Of a stretch of DNA of 64,000 nt, positions 49,725 through 60,880 are shown in pieces. The stretch comes from Dromaius novaehollandiae. Taxonomy: Eukaryota; Chordata; Aves; Casuariiformes; Dromaiidae. The notes beneath the pieces are model-generated. The model searched no databases. It saw only the letters and a program-made list of their open reading frames with translations, and was not told where the DNA came from. The stretch spans positions 12,299,448 through 12,363,447 of the forward strand of contig NC_088108.1 of NCBI RefSeq assembly GCF_036370855.1. Reading direction: 5' to 3'. The position numbers and the translations under genes are program-made. Within the stretch, counting starts at the first letter, position 1, and every line of letters starts with the position of its first letter.

Positions 49725-49962
49725 AAAGTTGTGTTAAGCAGCAGTAATTTGCAGTCCAGGTCCCAAAGTCTCTGCTCGATCGTGGTCTGGTTCAGCGCAG
49801 GCTCGGTGTGTCCCGGGTGGTCACAGGGAGACCATTTCAGGGGTCGCAGCAGCTCAGTCCTGTTTCCGCTGGGAACAGATGGCTTGTTCGGGGTTTTGGT
49901 TTGCTTGCACCTTACGTACCAAGAAATGTTTAAGGCAAAAGTTCACTCATCTGTCCGCCACA

Positions 49963-49967
49963 GCCCT
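49963..49967. repeat. Target-site duplication, right (GCCCT)
   Basis: Second copy of GCCCT, directly after the terminal CCACA of LTR copy 2. Confidence 0.85.
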
Positions 49968-51315
49968 AGAAACTTTTATTTCCAAAACTCCTGAAGATGA
50001 AAAAAGGCTCATAAAATGAAGAAATAGAATTCAATACATTTAAAGTGAATTTCCTTAACTCTTGTAAGGGTAAGTAAGATAAAACGTCTGAGCAAGCTTA
50101 ATCTCAGATTTATCAAGGCCAATAACATTAGGATTCTTTACATTATAATGTTAATACAGCCAAAATTTAAATAGCTATCTTAAACGTTTATTATGACTAT
50201 TGTATCTATTAGATAAAAGCCATTAATTTTAAGTGACAATAACGTAAGATAAGAAAGTATGGACACTTATCTAAGAAAGTGGTGATTCTAAAATTGCCTT
50301 AATCATAGACTTGAAATGCATAGAAGAAAGTGCAAATTAAATTTTGATCTGAAACAATAGTAATTATAAAAATCTCCATTTTCATTCAATGTGAGCAGCT
50401 ATACAGTATTCTCTGCTCTTGAAACTTGTGGAAATAAAGAATTATCTTTAATTAAAGCAAACCTGCTCTTATAAAAACAGGTTTATAACCATTTACATTT
50501 ATCCTGCTTATTGGGTTCCTTTGAGATTACATTTTTAGTATGCTTAGCTTGTTTCATTGTGATGTTCAGCAGTGCCGTTTACAGGTCCTCTTACTCTAAA
50601 AGTATTTTTGGGAATTGTATATTTTTGTTCTATGGCAAACACTGTCTTACTGAAAGGGCTAAAATAAAACTGAATGCCTGAAGTATGGTAGTCCAAAATC
50701 GCAACCACATCATTCCTTATTCTTAATAAAGCCATCTAGGAAGTCCTCTGGATAAGAGAGCTATCCTGCCTTTATGTTTTGAATGAGCACTTGAACATAT
50801 TTTGGGCACAGATCCAGAACCTGGAATAAGAACGTGCCTGAACTGTCAGAGTTTTTGGAAGAAATCTCAAAGTGAATCTGCCCTGCAATATGGAGACTCG
50901 TGATCCTGTCTAATGAGCAGCCAACAACCAGGAAGGAGGTGCTGCTTCTCCTCCGTGGCACATCTGTTGTGTGCCTTTTTTTAGGTGTCTTGAGATGGGG
51001 ACTTGATACAAGTGGAAAGGATAAAATAGAGTAAGACATTCTTTTCTGCAGCTTCATCTTCTTTTTCTGCAGTCTGTGTTTTTTGTCCCAGGTTAAATCA
51101 GTGAAAAACTTGTCTTTTAAGCTTTCTTTTAAGCTTTCTGCTTGGATTACTTTCTCAAAGAGTTTACAAACGCCTTTCTCTTCTGTTACCTAGCGCAGTG
51201 TCCTGTTTTTTAATGACTGTAGCTCCTAGCCAGTATGGCAATGTAAATAATCATGTTTACATTATTCTACCATTGCCAGTAAGTGTAACTTAAAAGGCAA
51301 GCAGTGCTGCAACAT

Positions 51316-51352
51316 GCTTACTATCCATTTGGACTATGTATGGATAGTAAGC
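51316..51352. repeat. Hairpin with 13-bp perfect stem
   Basis: GCTTACTATCCAT at 51316-51328 pairs perfectly with ATGGATAGTAAGC at 51340-51352 across the 11-base loop TTGGACTATGT. Imperfect pairing may continue outward (GCTGC region near 51306 with GCTGTG near 51353). This could be a structured RNA element, a small fold-back transposon remnant, or chance. It matches no microRNA I know. Confidence 0.75.
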
Positions 51353-54300
51353 GCTGTGCTGAATGGTGGCTGTTTTTACTACTCATCTTTTAGTTCACTG
51401 TATGAAGCAGAAGAGTATTCAGAGTAAGCTCTGTAATAGTTCCTGAGTGTATTTAATTTCTTAGAAGCAAAAATTAATCTCTCATTTCATTAAATGAAAA
51501 GTACTTTTTTCCCAGAATGGATTTAATTTAAACTGGAATAATAGCTTTTAATTGTGGCTAGTGGGTGGAATGCATTTCCAACCTGATGGCTTCATTAAAT
51601 GTACTATTTTGTCTTCAGTGGTTTTTTACATAATATGTTTTGACGGAAATAGTGTGTTCCTTTTTATAAAATGTAAGGGATGAGATAACAGCTAAACATA
51701 AATCCTGCTTTATCGAATTGTACCTTAGGGCTTTTTTTTGGATACTTTTATACTTTTGAGTAGCACTTTTCTCAGCTGATTTCTGTGGAGTTTCTTCTCT
51801 GCTCAATAAAAAGAGTAAAACTTAATAACCTGACCCTTTCTTACCAATATTCTGTGGCAATATATCATCACTTCTGTACATGGGGTTGTTTCAGGTGTTG
51901 TAGACTGATAATAGGTCAAATGTTTCTGACCAAGCAGACTTTTAAAATTATATGCTTAGCTTCTTTCATTTTTAATGACCAACAATTGTTTGAGTGCTGA
52001 GGAATTGAGTGGTAAAGTTCCCAAACTTGTCTTTGGGGATAAGCATTTTGCCCACGCTGTGTTACTTTTATGTTTTGCTGAAGAAAGTGGCTGAGCTGTA
52101 AATATGTGCTAGCCTAAGTTCTCTAGTTGAATCAATCCTACATTCATAAAATGTTGAATCCTCGTGGGATCGGGATCTTAAATTATCAGACCATCAGGAC
52201 AAAGTGGCTCTTCCTTTTGCAGGTTTATAAAGTAGTCATTGATTAGGACTGCCTAGCAGTACTGCAGTGCAAGTATAATAATAAAAAAAAAATAATATTT
52301 TTTAAGTAGGAGGTTAAACAACCATACAGGTGTTTAGTTTCTAATGCCTTATTTACTTTTTATTGTTAGAAAGATAATTCTTACTCTGTTGCTTATACAG
52401 TTATTTTCCCCAGCCAATATCTTCCACTTAGAAAGGAACTGATAGCTTGATCTGTTATTTAAAATTTCTGTGGCTGTTTCATGCCACTAATTTTTTTAGC
52501 CCATTCCATGTGACTTAATATCCAGGTTATGGAACTATTGTTTTGTAATCATGTTATGTGCTGTTAAGTACATGGAAATGTTTTGGGTATTGGCATTTAT
52601 CTGTTGGATGACCCAAATTTGAAAGATCTTAAAACCTGTGCTAAATCAGAAGATACAGAAAATAGTGAGGTTAAATACAATTCATAGACAGTGAGTCTAG
52701 GCAGATCCTATAGACTAAGAAATGAATTAGATGTAGAAGTTTTACAGAGTTCACCAATTCTGATAGATTCAGCCACAAAAAGAATTTGCTTTCTGATGTC
52801 TTGAAAAACTGTTATATTTTCTTCCTTCAGATATTACATACAAAGTCCTCCTTTGCATTTTGTTTATATAAATTCTAAAATTTCCCTCCCTCATTTTTTT
52901 CCCCCTACATCTTTCCTAGTCCTAACTTTGTGGGTGTTAAAGCACTTCAGCACCTTCAGGGATTCCAGATAGAGCATGGTATGTTTTCTTTAAAATGCTC
53001 TTCCAGTAATAAAGAACTTGGCAAGATGACAGGGTTTGATAAAGATAACTCACTTGGGAACATGTGGGTGTTGACTGTCAGTCAGTACAATAGCTTCTAT
53101 ATGTAGTGTGACGATACCTGCAGTAACACTTGTGTCATTACCATCCACTTATATGTAGGTTGATTGTTACTGTCATAGACCTCGGATTTATGATATTGCA
53201 GAAAGAATTTGGCAGGAGGTGAAGGCCAAATAGAAGCAACCTCTTATTTATGAAGAGCTTAGTAACATTTAATAAAGAGGCCTAGTCATGAATAGGAAGA
53301 AAATACTAATATATATTAATTTTGTAATGTTTTCTGGTTTCTTTCACGGTATATCTTGTAATATGTTTTCAGTGGAGTATAGCAAAAAATGAGAAGGCAG
53401 TTTCTAACCATCCGAGGACTGAGACTTTGGAACAACCTGCTAGCAGGAGTAGTGAGTGCAAAAACCCAACCATTTACTTGTTGTAGGATTAGATTCTGAT
53501 TTGTTTGTAAAGGATATTCTTTGAGTTGGTTGACTGCTTTAACAGGTGACTGACCTGAGTAATCCAGGGAGTCCTCCCAGTCCAATGTTTTATGCTAGTG
53601 TTGTTATGAGAGTCGAGTGTCTGTGCTCCTTGTTTCAGAGGAAAGCATTTGTGTGGAAAGGAGGAGCAAAAGCCAGAGTTCTCCCGCCGGGCTTCCCTCA
53701 GTACATGCAGCTTTGTTTCCTTGCTTCCAGCTTCACCTCTGCAGCAGCTAACGCTGGTAAACTTCCCAAGAAGTTTTGGGGAAAAGTTGATCTTGATTAG
53801 TGAGTAGAGGCTAATGCGGAGTATGGTTGAACGTGCAGAATAAAGAACTGGAAATGAGAGAAACTTGCAATCACTTCCAGTAATAGCGATTTTGCAGTTG
53901 CTTTCATCAGTACTAGGAGAAACATTCAGATCGAAAGTTATTTTCCATTTGATGGTATGGTATCCCTTTATATTGAGGTTAACTTTCTATTCATGATTCT
54001 CTAACATTACTGTAAATCTGAACAAAACCAAGTTTCACTGGGAATTTGAAGTGATGGTAGTCCTCAAGAGGACACACAGTAAACTTTGAGTGGTGCATGC
54101 CCTCACTGCACTGAGTCTTTTAAGGAATGTTTACAGTAGATATCGAGAATGCACTGCTTGATGTATTTTTATTGTTGTTTTTCAATAGCCATTTGGAAGG
54201 AAAAGACTTTCCCTTTGGAGCAAGTAACTGTCTGTGGGTGTTCGGGAGGAAATGTTTGCAAGGGCGAGGCCAGCTCTGATGAGTTCAAATTACAAGTTTT

Positions 54301-55097
54301 GCTCTTCAGCGTCAGACCGATGACCAACGTGTCAGAGGGAAGGTATAAATTGTTTTTTTGACACTGAGGAAGAACAGAGGAGAGGAAAGTCTTTAAAATA
54401 TGTGTAATAGAGCACAGAGATTTACAGTGAGCTATTACATATGGTCATTTCCAAGGCAGGAAACTGGTTCTTTTCAGGTATAAATAAAATTCTTACCTTC
54501 CATTAAATTAGGGTAGTCTCAAATCACCTACTCATGTATAATACCACTCCAGCTTTCAGTGTAGATGGCGTACCTTCATTTTAGTCTCTTATTTCTTTAG
54601 AAGGTTTGTCTTTTATCCAAATACTGTCTCTTAATTCTCTTTCCATTTTTATATATAGGTGCGCGGTGCATGAAGCGCATCGTGTGTACCCAGTCTGCCA
54701 TTTTTGTGTAAATCTTCTCATAGTTGTTCTTCTGAAATGTATATAAAGGGACACAGGAAAAAATAAATCTTAGTGGAATTGTTAAACACCGATTGCCACC
54801 AGAGCTGTGTTAGTATCAAACAGAAATGGGGGAGAAGGGATGACAGAAGTGTTAGAATAATTCATGCTTTAGGTGCACGATCATGTTTTTTTGGAAATGC
54901 TGGCATTTTTCTGTTGAAGTGAAGAAAAAGCCCTTTAATTTTTTAAGACAAATCCAAGTGTATCAATTTACAAGTGATTTATTTGGGGTAATTGCCTGCA
55001 GGGACTGTCGCTGGCAGTGGGTCCCGAGTGGTGGGCGCCGAGTCCGGGCTCCCTGAGCCGCTGTGGCACTGAGTGCTGTGGGACCGAGAGTGAAGGC

Positions 55098-55168
55098 CTG
55101 TGTTCAGCAAATCACTTACCTCCCTTAACCTTAAATATGTGCTTAAACTTAATCAGGGTCTAAGTGAG
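55098..55168. repeat. Ancient amniote repeat remnant
   Basis: CCTGTGTTCAGCAAATCACTT, split around 55098-55118, then TTAAATATGTGCTTAAACTT at about 55131-55150, match old repeat wording ('gttcagcaaagcacttaa...tttaagcatgtgcttaa') familiar from turtle and crocodilian genomes. It sits just after a GC-rich patch at 55010-55090. The family was not named. Confidence 0.4.
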
Positions 55169-55569
55169 AAGCCAGATCTTCTATCAGTGAATTACGTATT
55201 TGTGTCTATTGGTGTTCATATAAGATTTTCTCTAACCAAAGCAGCTTGTTGATGTTTAAGTAGAATTTTAAATAGTACTTAAAATTATCATATTAACAAG
55301 AGTTTACCAAAATTATACAATTTTCTTTTGCACATCTGTTTCAGCTGGTAACGGACTCAGGGCTTTAATGATGTAAATTAAAATTTTCAGTGAGACTAAT
55401 GCCGATATAGGCCAGGAATTAATTCTGAATCCGAGGGGAGAGGAACAAGCTATTAATTCGCTATGTCTAGCAGAAGCCTTCAGCAGTTGCTTCTTAGTTG
55501 CTATTATAGTCTGTCTTAAATGGCAAAGGAAGCTGACCCTTCCCTCTCATACTGTAGCTTGATTAAAAC

Positions 55570-55705
55570 TACTGGCATCCTTCCGGCCCGGGCAGAGCCG
55601 GTTGTGCGTCGGGTATTTCTCCCTCCTTGCCGCTGTGCTGTCGCCCCTTCTGCAGACGCTTCTGGGGCCAGCCGCGTTAGGAGAGCGAGCACCGAGATCC
55701 TCGAT
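55570..55705. other. Small CpG-rich patch
   Basis: About 135 bases of raised GC and CpG (CCGGCCCGGGCAG, GCGTCGGG, GCCGCGTTAGGAGAGCGAGCACCGAG shown in parts). Overlapping open frames on both strands (55520-55912) follow from the GC content and resemble no known protein. It may belong with the larger islet at 55.96 kb. Confidence 0.4.
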
Positions 55706-55959
55706 AAGCATGTGCCTAACGAAGTGTCTGAGTGGCCTCTGGAAAATCAGGTGCTTAAAACTAGACATGGGGCTTGAACAGGACCTAGATGACTTGCTGG
55801 TGATGGAGACAAAACAGAGAAGGCAGAAACTTTGGAGCACTAACCGAGTATCTCTGTGGCTGTGAGGAATTATGATGAACAATTTCTGTAGTTGTATAGC
55901 GCTGGTTTCCAAGGAGTGGGTACCTGCAGCATGGTGGTTTTTTCTGGATTAAAGTTGGT

Positions 55960-56260
55960 GGTACAAGGCAGCGCTCCCTCAGCAGTAGGTGCTGGGCCCT
56001 GGGCTCCCGGCGGCCCTGGCCCTGCTCCCCTCGGCCGTGGTGCGCCCTGGGGATCCCCATCGCTGCCGTCTCCCAGTGGTGCTCTGAAAATGTGCTCGCG
56101 CGTCCTCGCTGCGGCGTTGGGCTAGGTGCGACTCGGGAACCGAGCTCGCTCCTTGGCCGGGGCCTGGCCGGGGCCGTGTTTTTCTTGGTGTGGTGGCTGG
56201 TTGCGTCCGTGCAAGCGGAAGAGGTGTGGGTCGCGGGGCAAGGGGCACAGGTAAGGGTGG
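55960..56260 (+). other. CpG-rich islet ending in a splice donor; possible first exon
   Basis: About 300 bases form the strongest CpG-rich patch in the window (for example CTCCCGGCGGCC, TGCTCGCGCGTCC, and a near-tandem GGCCGGGGCCTGGCCGGGGCC split around 56156-56177). It ends at GCACAG|GTAAGGG, with GT at 56251, which is close to the ideal donor. A CpG islet followed directly by a strong donor is the usual layout of a first exon. No upstream TATA box or partner acceptor was identified, and frames through it match no protein I know, so a non-coding or untranslated first exon is as likely as chance. Confidence 0.3.
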
Positions 56261-56500
56261 GTATTGTAGGATTGCGTGTCCAAGTAGCTTTGTGGGTGTG
56301 ACTTGGGATAGTTCACAGCCTGAAACTGCAACCAAAAATATCATTAAAATTTAAGTTTTGGGTTTTTTTAAAATTTCTATTTTAGTATTCCTTTTTCTTT
56401 CCATTGGAAAATTACCTTTAAAGTTCATTGAGTCCTCTAATAATGCATTTTTGATACAGTACTGAAAATATATGCTAGCCACATCAGAATAAGGTATTGA

Positions 56501-56522
56501 TTTTTTTTTTTTTTTTTTTTTT
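56501..56522. repeat. Poly(T) tract, 22 bases
   Basis: Twenty-two T in a row. Simple repeat. Confidence 0.95.
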
Positions 56523-59081
56523 AGTATTTCTGTATTTAGTATTTTACAAAGATTGTACAACACGTGTCTGTCCCCGTTTTCTAACACTAAAGAGTTTTCA
56601 CACTAAAGTAAGTAACTTTACACGTGTTAGCATATTGCCATCAGAAATCACGTGCTAGCACCAGATCCTTTTCTGGCAATTTTCTGGAATAAATGTTAAT
56701 GACAGAAAGAATTATAAACCAGGATTTATTTGTATGAAGCACAACTGAAATAAAAATTTCAGATTAGTTTTTATATTCAAGCCAACATGTGGGAGTTTTT
56801 TGTTCCTCAATTTTTTACAAGCTGTCCTTTTATATGCATGCCCCAAGGTAGGGTTGCCAAGTGTGGTCCAAATTTGCGCTTCCATGGAGAAGTCCTCTGC
56901 TCTTCTATAGCTCTTCGTTGCGAGGAGATCGGGGCCGCGGCCGAGCGAGTTACTATCCCCTGTGAGCAGAGCCCTTCCTTAGTGACCCAGCTGTGACTCC
57001 CTGGTCATATTGGGGACAGAAAGGAGGTGGAACCATCATATTCCCATGTCCTCCCACACTGCTGGGGTTTTGGTATGGCAGGACTCTGGTTTTTGGATTG
57101 ACCAAAGTTCCTCTCCTGGGACCCATCGAAGCTGGTTTCCACAATAATTTTAAGTTCAGTACCCTTGATTCTTTACAAAAAAGGAAAAAGAACAGCTTGA
57201 AAAACTTCAACCAGTTCTTTACAAGAATAAATGCTGATATTTGTCTTTGTGTTGGTTAGTTGGTCTGGAATGATAAGAAATCTAGAAAAGTCCTTTCTTT
57301 AATTTCCTTCACATTGTGACAATGAATATAGTACTTTGAATAAGTAAATTATGTGGATGTTTTGTGTGAAAATGGTATGGATATCACAAAACTTGCATAG
57401 AAACAAAATGAGAATAAACACCATGACTGCACATTGCTTCTGTGAAACAGCCCCAGGCCTTTACAACCACTTGGAGAATGTTATCTTCAAAGGAGTAAGA
57501 TTCCCCCCCACCCCTTTTTTTCCTTCCTTTCTTTTTTTTTTAAACACATTTTAATTAAAACTTTAAATCATTAGATCTTCATTAGAGTTATCTTCAAATC
57601 TATTTGGCTTTGGTATGAAAGGGATTATGTTTTAAGACAGTCCTTCTTTCATTTACCTTTCTTTTTCCTAAAATGTAGCTTACATTTATTTAAAGAATTC
57701 TGTTTTCGGGTTTTCTTGCCTGAGCACCTTGTTGGCATTGAGAGTAGCTGCAGAAGCAAACTGTGGCCTGTTCCCGTGTGCTGGAGGAAGTACGTGGCTT
57801 CTTGGCTAGTAATGCTTTTAGGTCGATTGTATACAGAGTTTCAGAAACCTTACCTTATCTGTCCTGAAATGGCTTTGTGTAATATTTGACCTATGGAGGA
57901 GGGAAATGGAATATATAACTAACTGTACAAAAAATGCTAATTTAGGCAAAATGCATACTGTTGATAACTGACTAAGCCTTCCTGCCTATACAAATCCTGA
58001 TTTATGTTAAACAATAATTGAGACATTTTTGTTTATTGCTTACAGCCATGAGCACCTGGAAGACTGAGTAATCCCGTCCATGTGTTGAGGCCAATCCAGC
58101 TGCTATTGTTGACTCATAATGCAGAAATTTGCTTTTGTGAATTGTTTTCACTGGTACTTCGCAGGCATTTATATATGCTCTTTTCTTCCATCATATCAGG
58201 AACTGGAACAGAAGCAGCATGCTAGATAAAATAGATGAAGAGGTTTTGGAGCAGGAGGCCAAAATCAGAATAGGCTTGCTGCATCTCCATCCGAGTTATA
58301 AAATACAGACAAACAAACCATCTCTGACTTAGCCATGCAAAAACAGATTGGCAACTTTTATTGTAGCTGTGCTTCTGTATTGTATAGCACATGTAGTGAG
58401 GCATAGCGGTTGGGCTTTCAGATTCTGAAGTGCGTCGTTCAGAAGGCCGTCGATGGGTACCATAGCAGAGGTGATAAATAATGAGAAAATTGGGCAACAT
58501 AAACTGAGTCTCAGGATAATAAATAGGTAAGAATGGGAAACATGTAAGCCTACTTTTGTAAAATCTGAAGACAGCAATTGCATGGTCAGTCTTGTTACAG
58601 GCTAGGTCTGGTTTCGCAGATAAATGTTGTTCTACGTGTAAACGTTTTGGATCTGTGCCTAGCATATAGGTTCAGGTGATGAGGTGCATCACGAATCTTG
58701 CCGTCTGACAGGATTTGTTCTGCTTCTTACGCAGCATATCTAGAAAGATAGCTTTCCTTAAAACATACCACTCAGGTCAGTAAAAGGTTCTCCTTCTGAA
58801 AGACTTTTCTCTTCAGGTGAGTTATATCACTAGGGGAATATTCATTCTATTAACCTCAGATGATCCTTTTTAAAAATTGTGTAAGAAGTGGTGATCTAGT
58901 ATTTTAGATTTTTTGTTAAATATTTGAGCACTCTAGGGAGAGTGCCTGTTTAAAAGTTTCCTGCACAACCAAGTCTGCTGTTTTCTAAGAAATATGTCTC
59001 CTAATATTTTGTTGTCTGTCTTGTCATAATAGAAAATATGCGAGCTACTGTAATGGCAACTATTTTTCTTAACTTTCCTAC

Positions 59082-59101
59082 TTTTTTTTTTTTTTTTTTT
59101 T
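59082..59101. repeat. Poly(T) tract, 20 bases
   Basis: Twenty T in a row. Simple repeat. Confidence 0.95.
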
Positions 59102-60861
59102 CTGAGTCAGCCCATTGCAGGATCTGGGTTTGGAAATTATTTAGACTTAATTCTGCGTTCCTTACATATTGCAAACTATTGTTAAGTTCACTGGGAATTT
59201 GTGGTAAGAAAGGAACAAAGAATTAGGTGCTAAAACTGGAACCACACAAGGGAGTATATAATAGTCCATACGCAATTCAAATGCGAGTGCAACTGCTTTG
59301 CAAAATATTGTGACTCCTTATGTTTGTTATATTGTTTGCAACTGCACAGGTTTTCTCGCCAGATAAAATTAGAATTGATTCTTTGAAAAAGGCAAAAATT
59401 GAATGAAAAAATTCAAAGCAAACCCATCTCTGTTTCCATCCCTAAAATGAATGCCAGTTCTGTAATAATTTCCTGCAAAGTCTTCTTACAGACAGCAGAG
59501 AGCAGCAGTGTGGTGACCTGAATCAGAAGAAATGATGTTAAGGGATACTGAAAGCAACTAAAAAGTTAAATAGCTTCCAAAAAATCAATTATTGCTTTTA
59601 TAATGCTACAAAAAAAAAAGACTTTTGACCAAAAAAAAAAAGAGCCAAAGGTGGAAAAAGTGACATCAACAATAAAATAATCAGCATGGAAATCATTTTC
59701 ACAAAGGAGGGAGATTTACATACAGTTTAAAAAAAAAAAAGAGATAGAGAGAAAGCAGAGGGTGGTAACTGAAAAAGTGCCTAAAGAAAATGAAGGCTCG
59801 ATTAATGTTCTGAGCTGTACACACAACTGTCAAAAATAATGGTATAGTAAAACTAAGAGGAGAAATACTAGCTCACAGACTACAGTTTTTTTTAAAAAAA
59901 GTTATAAATGAATGCATACTGAACAGACCGAAGTTTGACGTATTCATTTAGGGTAATTTTAAGAAATCATTAACTACATCTGCTAGTAATTTGCAAATCA
60001 TAAGCATTTCTGTTTATTTTAGGAGTTCATTGGTACAGATCAAACCATGTTACAACATTCAAGGCATAAGAAGCCATGAAAAATATGAAGTATTGTTTCT
60101 GAGGAGTTGAAAATAATTTCTTTTCCCTTTCATTTCCTCATCTGATTTCTTTTTTTTTTTAAAAAAAGACCAAAATCTGCAATTTCGTTGTTCATCAGTG
60201 ACTGTCTTTTACCCACCATTATTTTCCATAGTGAAAGCAGGATGTAGACTTTGGTGGATAATGAGCAGATATAAATACCTATGAATCAGATAAATTATGC
60301 TGTATTTCTTTATTCCAGAGAAACTGCTACAATGAAGGATGTAAGCAGATGCTGTTGCCCTGGTGATTGCTCATTCGAGTCTCGATTGCACCAGGTCTGC
60401 ATTCCTCACTTTTCTTCTGCTTAGATTTGTGCATTAGTATACAGAACTAATATGGACAGAAGCTACAAATTAAAAGCAACCAAAAAACGAGTATGCAATT
60501 GCAATGTGTGGAAAACTGCATATGATTTACAGGGAATACAAGTAAGACATTACATTGAAATAGGATCTAATAGAGGTTAAAGGAAATTTTAAGAAAGATA
60601 ACCATAACTTACAGGACACCGGTATAATCACTAGTATTAACAAACTTATTATAGAAATACACTTTTGCATGAAGTTTCAAGGTTGTCAAGCTATTCTGAG
60701 TGCCTTAGAGTATGCAATTTGAGGTACAGCTTAGCTTGTACAGATCCAATATTAAGGAGAGTCAGCGACTGGCACTTTCTGAAAATCAGATTACTGAGGC
60801 ATCTGTTTGGACATATAGAAATTGAGGAGTTCCAAATTTCTAGGTCCTTAGGTTCCCTCTA

Positions 60862-60880
60862 CCCCCCCCCCCCCCCCCCC
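60862..60880. repeat. C19 run
   Basis: Nineteen C followed by GGG. It is the longest C run in the window. The complement is a G19 run able to form G-quadruplexes, and the true length may be misassembled. Confidence 0.9.

Larger units (their letters stand above)
48785..49962 (-). mobile_element. Solo LTR of an endogenous retrovirus, copy 2
   Basis: This 1178-bp element begins TGTCCCGATC and ends CCGCCACA, has a 5-bp GCCCT duplication at its exact ends, and aligns with copy 1 (11806-12865). Over the first 140 aligned bases I count nine mismatches, eight of them transitions. AATAAA (48876-48881) and TATAAA (49719-49724) lie on the minus strand, as in copy 1. It is longer than copy 1 because of an expanded GA-rich tract near 48921-48970 and an internal duplication at 49034-49162. 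The target duplication differs from that of copy 1, so this is a separate insertion and not a segmental duplicate. No internal retroviral genes remain. Confidence 0.9.

Noticed and set aside
11806..49962. The two LTRs as the ends of one 38-kb provirus
   Set aside because: Each LTR has its own different 5-bp target duplication at both ends, and no retroviral genes lie between them.
51575..51600. 'TTTCCAACCTGATGGCTTC' resembling a CR1 3' end
   Set aside because: The terminal ATTCTATG-type microsatellite and the neighbouring CR1 wording are both missing.
58222..58665. 147-codon minus-strand open frame
   Set aside because: Composition and content resemble no known protein, and a second frame overlaps it on the same strand.
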